Shown here: positions 8,227 to 16,280 of the stretch, in pieces
How positions within the stretch are numbered: position 1 is the first letter of the stretch
How the letters are laid out: every line of letters starts with the position of its first letter
Source: Undibacterium umbellatum
Lineage (GTDB): Bacteria; Pseudomonadota; Gammaproteobacteria; Burkholderiales; Burkholderiaceae_D
DNA length: 64,000 nucleotides
Assembly (NCBI RefSeq): GCF_014284125.1
Contig: NZ_JACOFX010000003.1
Location: 124,001 to 188,000 of the forward strand
Reading direction: 5' to 3'
The notes under the pieces: generated by a model
What the model saw: only the letters and a program-made list of their open reading frames with translations
Database searches by the model: none
What the model was told of the DNA's origin: nothing
Made by a program: the position numbers and the translations under genes

Positions 8227-9690
8227 ATGGAACAAACTGCTCTTATATCTCAAGCTTCTCAACCCGCCAGGGCGCGTACGCTGTCTGATCTCAACGGTCA
8301 TACGCCTGTGCACGTGGTGTGGGAAATTACTCTTGCCTGTAATTTGAAATGCAGCCATTGCGGTTCACGTGCAGGCAAGCGCAGGGTGGGTGAACTCTCC
8401 ACAGAAGAAGCCTTTTCCGTGATTGATCAACTGGCCGCCCTGGGCACGCGTGAAATCACTTTGATAGGTGGCGAAGCCTTCTTGCGCAAGGACTGGCTGC
8501 AAATGGTGGAACGTATCGCCGGTCATGGCATACGGGTAGGCATGCAAACCGGTGCCCGCAACTTCAATACTGCCAGGCTGCAAGCAGGTAAACAGGCTGG
8601 TCTGTTTGGCATCGGTGTTTCCATCGATGGCATGAAGGATTATCACGACAGGGTGCGCGGTGTCGTCGGCTCCTGGAATGATGCCCTGCGTGCCATGGAA
8701 ACCGCCAAGTCCCTGGGCCTGGGTGTCAGTTGCAATACCCAGATAGGGGCAGAAACCATAGATCAGCTCGAACCGCTATTCAACCGCATCATCGAAGCCG
8801 GTGCCACCCACTGGCAATTGCAGATCACAGTCGCCATGGGCAATGCGGTAGAGAATGACCACCTCTTGCTGCAACCGCATCGCGTGCTTGAACTCATGCC
8901 CTTGCTGAACCGTCTTTACCATGAAGGCCAGCAACGCGGCCTGTTGCTGACCTTTGGCAACAACCTCGGTTACTTCGGTCCCTTCGAGCATCACTGGCGT
9001 GGCCTGGGTGATGAAACCCTGCACTGGACAGGTTGCGCTGCCGGTCAGAATGTCATTGGTCTTGAGGCGGATGGCACCATCAAGGGCTGCCCATCACTGG
9101 CAACGGAAACCTATGGCGGTGGCAATGTCCGTGATACCGCCGTGGCAGAATTGTGGAATACTTCCGAAGCCCTGCACTTTGGCCGCATGCGCAATATTGA
9201 TTCGCTATGGGGCCATTGCCGCACCTGCTACTACGCAGATGTTTGTCGTGGTGGCTGCACCTGGACTTCAGATTCCTTGTTCGGCAAACCAGGCAATAAT
9301 CCCTATTGCCACTACCGCGCACTGAAGCTGGAAAAACGTGGCATACATGAGAAAATCCGCAAAGTGGCACCAGCGCCTGACAAGCCTTTTGCCATAGGCA
9401 GATTTGAATTGTATGAAGAAGCGATTCCAGGAAGGCAAGTGCTGCCGGAAGAACCTGCGCCAGCACCTAGGGTGGCAGAACGCACCAGCAATAATCCTTT
9501 GCCTGAACTGGATCTGTGCCGTGGCTGTAATGAATACATCTGGCCAGATGAAACCGAGTGTCCGCATTGCCATGTCGATGTCGCTACCGCAGCACAAAAA
9601 TATGCCATTGAAGAAGCCAGACGGCAAGCCGTCATGACAGAACTCAAGAGCGTACTCGATCGTCTGCACGTGCTGACCAGCACAGCTTGA
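8227..9690 (+). CDS. Radical SAM/SPASM peptide maturase (GD-motif peptide-associated)
   Basis: The ATG at 8227 follows CCGGAGCC and gives 487 residues. The radical SAM cluster motif is C38-x3-C42-x2-C45 (CNLKCSHC). A SPASM domain carries C270, C288, C331, C334, C340, C344 and C361, enough for two auxiliary Fe-S clusters. A Pro-rich linker near 400-425 is followed by an extra zinc-ribbon-like module with C431-x2-C434 and C445-x2-C448. The enzyme is flanked by two DUF1843 peptide genes on the same strand, which suggests peptide maturation, for example by carbon-centred cross-linking or epimerisation. The exact chemistry cannot be read from the sequence. The added zinc ribbon may bind the substrate. 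Confidence 0.85.
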   Translation: MEQTALISQASQPARARTLSDLNGHTPVHVVWEITLACNLKCSHCGSRAGKRRVGELSTEEAFSVIDQLAALGTREITLIGGEAFLRKDWLQMVERIAGHGIRVGMQTGARNFNTARLQAGKQAGLFGIGVSIDGMKDYHDRVRGVVGSWNDALRAMETAKSLGLGVSCNTQIGAETIDQLEPLFNRIIEAGATHWQLQITVAMGNAVENDHLLLQPHRVLELMPLLNRLYHEGQQRGLLLTFGNNLGYFGPFEHHWRGLGDETLHWTGCAAGQNVIGLEADGTIKGCPSLATETYGGGNVRDTAVAELWNTSEALHFGRMRNIDSLWGHCRTCYYADVCRGGCTWTSDSLFGKPGNNPYCHYRALKLEKRGIHEKIRKVAPAPDKPFAIGRFELYEEAIPGRQVLPEEPAPAPRVAERTSNNPLPELDLCRGCNEYIWPDETECPHCHVDVATAAQKYAIEEARRQAVMTELKSVLDRLHVLTSTA

Positions 9691-9812
9691 CGATCAAAGC
9701 CCGGCTTTTGTTTCTGCTGCCGGGATAGTTTTGGTGTTGAAGTATGTTTCCCTTAATCCGCAAGGCAGTTAACGGTTTTCATTAGCTGCCAGCATTTCTT
9801 GAAGGAGTAGAT

Positions 9813-10112
9813 ATGGTTTCCCCAACTCACGCAGCACCCATGGCCGCCTTGTATGGCGTGCCCATGCATGAAGCCATCGCCAGTGGCGATGTCAGTAAAA
9901 TGATCGCCATCCGCGATCAGGCACTGGACTATCTGGCCGCAGCATCAGAAATAGAACGCTTGTTGCCATCACTGGAAAAGACCATGAAAGCCAAGGGCTT
10001 GCCGCCTCAGGCTTTGTATGGCATCTCCATACAGGATGCAGTTGCACGTGGTGACCAGGCTGAACTGTCACGTTTGAAAGCGGAAGTGGCTTACTATAGT
10101 CGCTTGCTGTAA
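9813..10112 (+). CDS. DUF1843-type peptide with two GD-motif repeats (putative RiPP precursor)
   Basis: A 99-residue protein preceded by GAAGGAG. Two repeats are visible: ALYGVPMHEAIASGD (near 13) and ALYGISIQDAVARGD (near 69), separated by a helix ending ERLLPSLEKTMKAKG. It matches the first 105 residues of the peptide at 7717 in layout but has one repeat fewer. It lies 122 nt after the radical SAM gene and ends 28 nt before a strong stem-loop. It is read as a second substrate of the same maturase. Confidence 0.72.
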   Translation: MVSPTHAAPMAALYGVPMHEAIASGDVSKMIAIRDQALDYLAAASEIERLLPSLEKTMKAKGLPPQALYGISIQDAVARGDQAELSRLKAEVAYYSRLL

Positions 10113-10139
10113 GGTTTGTAAAAAGCACCCTTTACGTAA

Positions 10140-10180
10140 TTCGCAGGTTGTGCCGGACCTCGCCCGGCACAACCTGCGAA
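10140..10180. terminator. Bidirectional terminator-like stem-loop
   Basis: A perfect 17-bp inverted repeat with a 7-nt loop: the left arm is 10140-10156 and the right arm 10164-10180, with GC-rich centre TGCCGG/CCGGCA. It lies between the convergent stop codons of the DUF1843 peptide (+) and the LanC-like gene (-), the expected place for a shared terminator. There is no long T run on either side. Confidence 0.75.
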
Positions 10181-10198
10181 CTCAATCATAGTGAGACA

Positions 10199-11500
10199 TC
10201 AATGCCACACCTTCTCCGGCGGTGTCACAATCAACACCGAAGGCACGGCCTCAGGATTATATAGACGCAAATAGAAGTGCCCTATACCCGCCGTCCCCAG
10301 CATCAGGTTCGGCGTTTCACCCGTGCCAGCCACCCCGCAAGGCCAGGGCATGTCGGACTGGCCGTAATGCTGCCAGCCTTCTTGCCCTATCTTTTCAGCG
10401 ATTTGTGTCAGGTCAGGGCGCTTTAAGTATTGCCCCGCCATGATCATCAATTCAGCATTGCCGCAAGCACCATGGCATAACGAGAAATTACCCATACCGT
10501 GCACCCAGGCTGGCATCAGCGAACTGGCAGTGGTTTGTATGGCCGCATTTAATTCCTGCATGAGCACTGCATCATCCGGCATCAATGCCACATTGCGCAG
10601 GCGTGACAAACCTATGCCGGGTGCGCCATGGCACCATGCCATGTTATAGACAGGGGGGGCTTCAGCCTGGCTGGCATCCATGATGCGCAAATCCGGCCAG
10701 TTATTGTGTTGGGCGCTGAACAGGCTGCGTTCATAGCGCAGGCCTTCATTGGCACCATCCAGGTAGCGTGTCTCACCTGTGGCGCGATACAGTTCCAGCA
10801 AGGCAGTGACGATGCCTGCTACCCCATGCGAATGACCGGTCAAATGTTTTTGTCCCGGTACATGCATAGTTTCCCATGACCAGCCTGCGTCGCTTTTGCT
10901 CGCATGTGCCAGTAAATAATCGCCATGGATTTGCGCCGTGGCGATGAAGTCGGGGCGCTGGTGTTCCAGTCCCAGTTTCAACATGGCAGGTATGGCTCCG
11001 GCACTTCCACCTATGACATCAATGAATAATGTATCTGGTGCCTCTTCTGTGAGGCTGGTCATTTCACGCAGGCCACGTGCTATCAAGGCTTCATTTTTTA
11101 ATAGTGTGCCTATGCGCACCAGCACATAGGCAAAACCGCTACTGCCTGCATAAAAACCGCTGCGCGCCGCGCCCTGCATTTTTCCAGATAGTGATAAAGC
11201 CTGATTCAATGCACCTTCCAGTACGCGCTTTTGTTGCTTGTCGGCGCTGAACTGATGCAGCTCTGCCAGGAATAGTGCGATGCCACTGGTGCCCCCATAC
11301 AAGTCACCTGCAAAGGAGCGGTAAGCTGGCACCCAGGCTTGATTCACTGCCTCCATAGACCAACCCAGCCAGTTGCAACGCGCACCATCCCAGACGGCAT
11401 CACGGCACAAACTGCGGCCTATGCGGTCGGCCACGTCGAGATAGACTTCCTTGTACGAATGCAGCGCTGCGCTCATTGGTACGTCGATAGGTGCGTTCAT
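10199..11500 (-). CDS. LanC-like lanthipeptide cyclase
   Basis: A 433-residue alpha/alpha-barrel protein of the LanC family. The zinc ligands are recognisable as C290 in AWCHGAPG and C342-H343 in LCHGACG; the GHSHG block at 222-226 and FYAGSSGFAYVL near 117 are further family landmarks. LanC enzymes close thioether rings by adding Cys thiols to dehydroalanine or dehydrobutyrine. It overlaps the HopA1-type lyase gene by 4 nt and is last in a kinase-lyase-cyclase operon, so dehydration is probably done by the two upstream enzymes rather than by LanB, LanM or LanL. The substrates are likely the Cys-rich peptides encoded upstream. Confidence 0.9.
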   Translation of the reverse strand: MNAPIDVPMSAALHSYKEVYLDVADRIGRSLCRDAVWDGARCNWLGWSMEAVNQAWVPAYRSFAGDLYGGTSGIALFLAELHQFSADKQQKRVLEGALNQALSLSGKMQGAARSGFYAGSSGFAYVLVRIGTLLKNEALIARGLREMTSLTEEAPDTLFIDVIGGSAGAIPAMLKLGLEHQRPDFIATAQIHGDYLLAHASKSDAGWSWETMHVPGQKHLTGHSHGVAGIVTALLELYRATGETRYLDGANEGLRYERSLFSAQHNNWPDLRIMDASQAEAPPVYNMAWCHGAPGIGLSRLRNVALMPDDAVLMQELNAAIQTTASSLMPAWVHGMGNFSLCHGACGNAELMIMAGQYLKRPDLTQIAEKIGQEGWQHYGQSDMPWPCGVAGTGETPNLMLGTAGIGHFYLRLYNPEAVPSVLIVTPPEKVWH

Positions 11501-12504
11501 AGCTGCAAGCCTCCGTTAAATAGGGGTGCTTCAAATAAATTGACTGAATGACGATTCAGGTAAGGGGTACGCATATCGATGCCATTGGCGGCAAAACGTT
11601 TTTGCACTGCGTCTGCACGCGCATCCACGCTTTGTGAACCGGCCAGCCATGCATCGACCATGCCTTCGGCGACCAGCCTGCATCTGTGCATGCCAAAACT
11701 TTCACCTGTGCCTGGCTCTTCTGCCACACCGATGCCATCGACCAGGGTTTTGCAAAACATGGGGGTGACCGGGCGCAATTTGCTGCCAATGCTGGCATGC
11801 AAATCCTGTATCAGCGCTGCTACCATGGGGTAATGGCGTTTGGCGATATATAGCACTGCCGCATCAGCACGGCGGTAGGCGCCGGCGTCAACCAGTGTTT
11901 TATAGCGGAATGGCAGGGCATAGCGATTCAGTTGCATCGTCAGGCCATATAGCAACTCAGCCGCTGCACTGGCTGGTACATTGAAGTAAAAGCGGATAAG
12001 TTCATAGTCATCAAACTGGTCAGATAGATTACTGCCAAAGGCATAGTAAAAGCCTTGTTGCATATCGGCCGTGCCGGGATAGACACGCAAGTTCACCAGT
12101 TCCCCCGCCAAAGGTGCCATGCCCGGCCATTTGTTGGCAGCATATTCGCCAACGACAGCAGTACGGCTGCGCTCGCCTTTTTGTACCATGACGCGGCCAT
12201 CGGGGCTTTGCTGATAAATTTTCCAGCCGGGGTCCCAGCGATCTGGGGTCTGATTGGCCTGGCTCAGGTTGGGCACCAGACTTTGCGAAGGCAATACAGG
12301 TTCGTTTGCAGTGTCGCGTACATAGTACATTCCATACAGGCTGGTATTGATGGCGGCGATCAATGCCTGGACCGGATTGTTCTGGCCGCTTGCCATGAAT
12401 ACGGGAGTCGGGGACGTACCACCTAGCGCATAACTGTGCTGGTTGTTGATTTTCAGGGCCGCGTAGATGCCCTTTAGTTCTTCGTTTATCGATGTGTCGC
12501 TCAT
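11497..12504 (-). CDS. HopA1-domain protein, putative phosphothreonine/phosphoserine lyase
   Basis: A 335-residue protein with HopA1 effector-domain landmarks: RFYFNV (171-176), PFRYKTLV (198-205) and the C-terminal PMFCKTL...GVAEEPGTGESFG block (248-271). In class V lanthipeptide clusters a HopA1-type protein eliminates phosphate from phosphorylated Ser/Thr to give dehydroamino acids. The gene overlaps the kinase upstream and the LanC-like gene downstream by 4 nt each, consistent with a three-part synthetase. No secretion signal or type III genes are nearby, so a plant-effector role is unlikely. Confidence 0.82.
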   Translation of the reverse strand: MSDTSINEELKGIYAALKINNQHSYALGGTSPTPVFMASGQNNPVQALIAAINTSLYGMYYVRDTANEPVLPSQSLVPNLSQANQTPDRWDPGWKIYQQSPDGRVMVQKGERSRTAVVGEYAANKWPGMAPLAGELVNLRVYPGTADMQQGFYYAFGSNLSDQFDDYELIRFYFNVPASAAAELLYGLTMQLNRYALPFRYKTLVDAGAYRRADAAVLYIAKRHYPMVAALIQDLHASIGSKLRPVTPMFCKTLVDGIGVAEEPGTGESFGMHRCRLVAEGMVDAWLAGSQSVDARADAVQKRFAANGIDMRTPYLNRHSVNLFEAPLFNGGLQL

Positions 12505-13610
12505 GATTGCAACTCCCCGCCAAATCCAAACAAGGCCGATGCTGCCTGGCGCGGATTGCGTAAAATATTTTGACTGACTTGTAATAAGATTGCCGCATGG
12601 TTTGTCATGACCGGGGCATAGTAAAGTGATTCAAAGGCCGTCTGCACCATGCGTACTGCGCCGTATTCTATACAGCGCAGCAGGTAGGCATAAGCCTGCG
12701 ATTTATCTATGCCCGCCGTTTGCACATAGCTGCGCCAGAAGGCATGGATGGATGGATACATCCCCTCCAGCGGGTAGACGGCTTTGTCAACAAAGCTGGT
12801 GGGATTGAAATCATGATACAGCGGCATGGAATAAATCCACGAGGTCAGATAGGCTTGCAGTACCGCGCCTGTATCCCAGCTGGCATCACCATAATCAACC
12901 AGTTCCCAGTCTATGATGCGTAAAGCCATTTCTCCATCAGGGGCTGGATACACTACGCAGTTATCCCATTTCATGTCACCATGAATAATGCTGTCGTAAC
13001 GCCAGTCCTGTGCCAGCCGTGCCAGATTTTGTTGCAGATCTGGATATTGCCTGATCAGTGCACCTAGCTGTTGCACGCCACCGCTCAGGGTATTGCCAGC
13101 CTGCATGCTGTTTTGATGAAAACTCAAGATCCATGGCACCATGCGCGGGAAGCTGCTGAGGTCTTCTGCCTGTAAAGTATTGCCGCGCAGGGTCTGGTGA
13201 TAGTTTCCCAGCGCAACTCCCAGCAACTTGCCGATCTCGGCGGGGAATGTTCTTTTGCGGGCATAGAATTCCGTCAGGTTTTCACCACCAGGTAGCAAAC
13301 TTACTGTCAGGCAATGCCGGGCCGCATCGTGATCGACAAAATTGGGCATCAGGTTCGCCAGAGCTTGATAGCCTTCTTTTTGCACCATGCGATAACAGGC
13401 AGCTTCACGTTGCATGGTCGAAATCGCCATCGGTTCGACTTCCTTGATCTGCTTGACGAACAAGCCAGTACCATCGCGCCGTATGATCTTGTAATTACGA
13501 TTGCGCCTGCCTGCCTCTACCACCATAAAATCACCATCGACGACCACAGCTGGTGGGATCGTGCCACGTGCCAGCAGATAGTGGGCCATATTGGAAGCGG
13601 TCAAAAACAT
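12501..13610 (-). CDS. APH-fold kinase, putative lanthipeptide Ser/Thr kinase
   Basis: A 369-residue aminoglycoside-phosphotransferase-fold kinase preceded by AAGGAG. Visible motifs are FVKQ with Lys53, the Glu of QREA (E69), the catalytic loop HGDMKWDN (210-217, D212, N217) and the metal-binding IIDWE (D234). In class V lanthipeptide systems a protein of this fold phosphorylates Ser/Thr of the precursor, and a HopA1-type lyase then eliminates the phosphate; exactly this partner follows with a 4-nt overlap. An antibiotic-resistance role cannot be excluded from the fold but does not fit the operon. Confidence 0.82.
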   Translation of the reverse strand: MFLTASNMAHYLLARGTIPPAVVVDGDFMVVEAGRRNRNYKIIRRDGTGLFVKQIKEVEPMAISTMQREAACYRMVQKEGYQALANLMPNFVDHDAARHCLTVSLLPGGENLTEFYARKRTFPAEIGKLLGVALGNYHQTLRGNTLQAEDLSSFPRMVPWILSFHQNSMQAGNTLSGGVQQLGALIRQYPDLQQNLARLAQDWRYDSIIHGDMKWDNCVVYPAPDGEMALRIIDWELVDYGDASWDTGAVLQAYLTSWIYSMPLYHDFNPTSFVDKAVYPLEGMYPSIHAFWRSYVQTAGIDKSQAYAYLLRCIEYGAVRMVQTAFESLYYAPVMTNHAAILLQVSQNILRNPRQAASALFGFGGELQS

Positions 13611-13648
13611 TTCTGTTTACTCCTTCAATTGTGCAAGCAAATATGCCG

Positions 13649-13680
13649 AAACCCCAGGTGCACAATTGCACTTGGGGTTT
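13649..13680 (-). terminator. Stem-loop between precursor gene and enzyme operon
   Basis: The arms 13649-13662 and 13667-13680 form a 14-bp stem with one G-U pair and a 4-nt loop; the core is ACCCCAGGTGCA. It lies in the 169-nt gap between the stop of the 432-residue peptide gene and the start of the kinase gene, all on the minus strand. A partial terminator here would keep precursor mRNA in excess of enzyme mRNA, as in other lanthipeptide operons. Confidence 0.6.
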
Positions 13681-13779
13681 ACAAAGAATGAGTCAACCCG
13701 CGGCCGGGAATTTATCCCGACCGGTTTTACCAGGGCTGATCAAACTGCTCTGTACTGCTTTAGTTCACTGGCGCTCTCA

Positions 13780-15078
13780 TTAGCAAGCAGCCACTGTCAT
13801 CACTGGCCCTACCGTCATAGGCAAGCAAGTATTGCCACAAATTGGCATGTTATTCGTGGGGATGACCGGGCCTATTGTCATGGGCAGGCAAGTGTTGCCA
13901 CAAATTGGCATGTTTTGCGTAGGGATCACAGGGCCAACCGTCATGGGCAGGCAAGTGTTACCGCAAATTGGCATGTTATTGGTAGGAATAACAGGGCCAA
14001 CGGTCATGGGTAGGCAAGTGCAACCCAGGAGATGCGTAGGAGCTACCGCTTGTGGCTGACAAACCGGGGATACTGTTGGGCAATGTGGTGGTGCCGACAG
14101 CAATGGCTGGCAATTTGCCCACGCGGTATGACCACAAAGTTGTGGCGCGGCTGTACAAAAATGAACACCGGTCGGGCCTACTTGTTGCTGTGCCTCCAGG
14201 GTAGGTGGGGGGCAAACGAAGCAATGGGTGCTGGCTGTTGGATTCATGGCCTGAGCCTGTTGTGGTGCGGCCTGCAGTGCATCAACAGTGAGCGGTGGGC
14301 AAATGAAGCAATGGGTGTTGGCAGTAGGGTTTGTGGTCGGGTGAATCGCCATCTGGGCCTGTTGTGGGGGGCAGGGCTGCCACGCAGTGTTACCGCAGAA
14401 CTGCGGTGCAGCGGTGCAATTCTGTACCCCTGTCTGGCCAATTGGCTGGCAAGGCTGCCACGCAGTATTACCGCAAAATTGCGGTGCAGCGGTGCAATAT
14501 TGGACACCTGTCTGCCCAATTGGCGGGCATGGCTGCCACGCGGTATTGCCGCAAAATTGTGGTCCTACTGTGCAATGTTGTATGCCGGTAGGGCCAAAGT
14601 TGGCTTGCGCAGCAAATTGTTGTTCCGGGGCAGCAGCGCCGGCGAAATTTTGCGCTTGCGCTGGTGCAGCCAGACCACCTCCGGCAGCCACGCCGCCATT
14701 AAATACCGGTGTCTGGTTTTGGACTATGGTCGGGTCGAATGGTTTCGTGGGGAAAATACGTGTATTCGCCTGACATTGTTGTATGTCGCATAGAGGGTGA
14801 TTCCGGGTAATCCGGCACATCACAGGGCTGGTGACATTGTTGCAGATTGGCCCAGCCAGCGTTTGTGGGAAGCATTGCTGTGGCTGGGTGAAATGGCAGA
14901 TGGCTGGCGATGTTTGGGGAAAACATTGCGGTGGTTGCGTCACATGACAGATGGCGGGTGAGGTCTGGGGGATGCATTGTTGCGGTTGTGTCAGAATGTG
15001 ACAGGCGATGGGGCTGGTTGGTGGCAGACATTGTGGTAGCAATGTGGGCATCTGGCAATTCGGAAATTGAGTAGTCAT
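13780..15078 (-). CDS. Cys-rich multi-repeat peptide, putative multi-core lanthipeptide precursor
   Basis: A 432-residue protein preceded by TAGGAGAG, with about 39 Cys and many Thr/Ser and Pro. Four repeat families are visible: A, QPQQCFPQTSPAICH-like units of about 17 residues (about 30-80); B, TGxQxCTAAPQFCGNTAWQPC, three tandem 26-residue units (162-238) plus a diverged copy at 301-323; C, NPTAxTHCFxCPP, two copies near 250 and 279; D, PICGNTCLPMTVGPVIPT, 21-residue units from 352 to the C-terminus. An Ala/Gln-rich spacer (129-160) precedes the B block. There is no signal peptide or obvious leader. Its position before a kinase/HopA1/LanC operon makes it the likely substrate. A structural Cys-rich protein is the main alternative. 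Confidence 0.7.
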   Translation of the reverse strand: MTTQFPNCQMPTLLPQCLPPTSPIACHILTQPQQCIPQTSPAICHVTQPPQCFPQTSPAICHFTQPQQCFPQTLAGPICNNVTSPVMCRITRNHPLCDIQQCQANTRIFPTKPFDPTIVQNQTPVFNGGVAAGGGLAAPAQAQNFAGAAAPEQQFAAQANFGPTGIQHCTVGPQFCGNTAWQPCPPIGQTGVQYCTAAPQFCGNTAWQPCQPIGQTGVQNCTAAPQFCGNTAWQPCPPQQAQMAIHPTTNPTANTHCFICPPLTVDALQAAPQQAQAMNPTASTHCFVCPPPTLEAQQQVGPTGVHFCTAAPQLCGHTAWANCQPLLSAPPHCPTVSPVCQPQAVAPTHLLGCTCLPMTVGPVIPTNNMPICGNTCLPMTVGPVIPTQNMPICGNTCLPMTIGPVIPTNNMPICGNTCLPMTVGPVMTVAAC

Positions 15079-15250
15079 AACAAAACTCTCCTAAGAGTGA
15101 AACTACAATTCATGAATGATAAGAACAACGAGGGAACAAACTCATGGCAACAGGTCATGCCTTCGCACGAAGGCAATGCTTGCGCCATTCTTCACACATT
15201 CGCATGAGATAAAGGCCGGTCAATCTGCAGCCCTTCACATCACGAATATT

Positions 15251-15700
15251 TCAATTTGATTTATCCGGGCAGCCCTGCCATGCCGTATTGCCGCATACAG
15301 GTGCAGCTTGAGTGCAGTTCAATACGCCAGTGGGCCCTCCGGCAACTGCAGCCTGGGCGGCATTGGCAGCGGCAGTGGCTGCCTGAGCGTTTTGTATGGG
15401 GCCGCTGAAGAAACTGATTTTGGTGTCCGCAACACTCTTGCCTTTGCGTATTAACTCGGCATCCGCCTTGACCCAGAGATAGGCGGTTTCCAATGGATTA
15501 TTGGCGCCGGCGGTAGCCGGGGCCGTGTGTAGAATCGCCTCAGTGGGGATTTCATAATATTCATTCAGTACGGCATTCAGATACAGGCGTGTGTAGTTTT
15601 CCAGAGCGGAATTGCCCACAAAGCCATTGAGCAAAACTACCTCGGGAATATTCGCCGGGTCTGCCGCCAACACCTCTACAAAATACTTGTCTTTCGCCAT
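15251..15700 (-). CDS. Putative lanthipeptide precursor with long leader and one core motif
   Basis: A 149-residue protein from the ATG at 15700, which follows GGAGA with good spacing; a GTG at 15703 would add one residue. Residues 1-100 look like a folded leader with hydrophobic segments (YFVEVLAADP, VVLLNGFVGN, YLNAVLNEYYEIP). An Ala-rich linker (105-121) follows, and the C-terminus holds GPTGVLNCTQAAPVCGNTAW near 122-141 and a final Cys at 144. That tail matches the type-B repeat of the 432-residue peptide, which is also preceded by an Ala-rich linker. The gene is 172 nt upstream of it on the same strand. The leader family is not one I recognise. Confidence 0.65.
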   Translation of the reverse strand: MAKDKYFVEVLAADPANIPEVVLLNGFVGNSALENYTRLYLNAVLNEYYEIPTEAILHTAPATAGANNPLETAYLWVKADAELIRKGKSVADTKISFFSGPIQNAQAATAAANAAQAAVAGGPTGVLNCTQAAPVCGNTAWQGCPDKSN

Positions 15701-16280
15701 CACAGTTCTCCATTCGGTTGAAACTGAAACACAGATCAGACATCGGGCTTTTTCAGATACCTGATTGTGGATTCAGAAAAATTTGGATAACAATACAATG
15801 CTCAAACTCAATCGACAGAAGCCGGGCCCCTGCCTTGCTACAACAGCACGCGACACTGTTACCGCAAGATGACGCGTGTAAAACGTAATCATGATGCCCA
15901 CGCCTGCCAGCGAAAAAGCGCAAGAAAAACAAGCGACAAAATCCCTCCATGAGCTGGCTGGAAGCTGGCTCAAAAATGCAAAAAAACTGAATGGGTAGGG
16001 ATTTTGTTGAAGCAGGAATTTATTGCATATACTTATTACTTTATTTGCATGTCAATTATTCAAGGTTAATCTATTATTAATTTTTTTCAAGGGTGAATAC
16101 GTAATAATTTATTACAGATTTTCATTGGCAAAAGACATCGTATGGAAATTTGCGGACATAACAACCAAATTTTTAGACAAACTCATAGAGCGAACCGTGG
16201 TCAGAGTTTGACTTGGATCAAGCCAGGCGTTCCAAGCCTATCTATGCTGAACGAAGGTCAAAAACTAAATGGGGGAATAC
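15701..16280. other. Intergenic region between divergent genes
   Basis: No convincing gene is seen in these 580 bases. The part from about 16010 to 16130 is strongly A+T-rich, as expected of a promoter region. The precursor operon (minus) and the CZB gene (plus) start from its two ends, so both promoters should lie here. Short open frames on either strand lack ribosome binding sites and recognisable content. Confidence 0.5.

Noticed and set aside
11497..12504. HopA1 protein as a type III effector
   Set aside because: No secretion genes are near, and it is translationally coupled to a kinase and a LanC-like gene, which fits peptide modification.
13591..14793. Open frames on the + strand over the repeat peptide gene
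   Set aside because: Their repeats mirror those of the minus-strand peptide. They lack good start sites, and only the minus-strand frame has a ribosome binding site and links to the enzyme operon.
13780..15078. Short tandem DNA repeats read as a CRISPR array
   Set aside because: The 63- and 78-nt repeats are in-frame protein repeats without unique spacers, and there are no cas genes.
15158..15175. TGCCTTCG/CGAAGGCA hairpin between the two precursor genes as a terminator
   Set aside because: The loop would be only 2 nt and there is no T run, so it cannot be supported.
15753..15973. Small Cys-containing frame on the minus strand as a third lanthipeptide precursor
   Set aside because: No ribosome binding site and no GNTAW- or CLPMT-like core; the content looks random.
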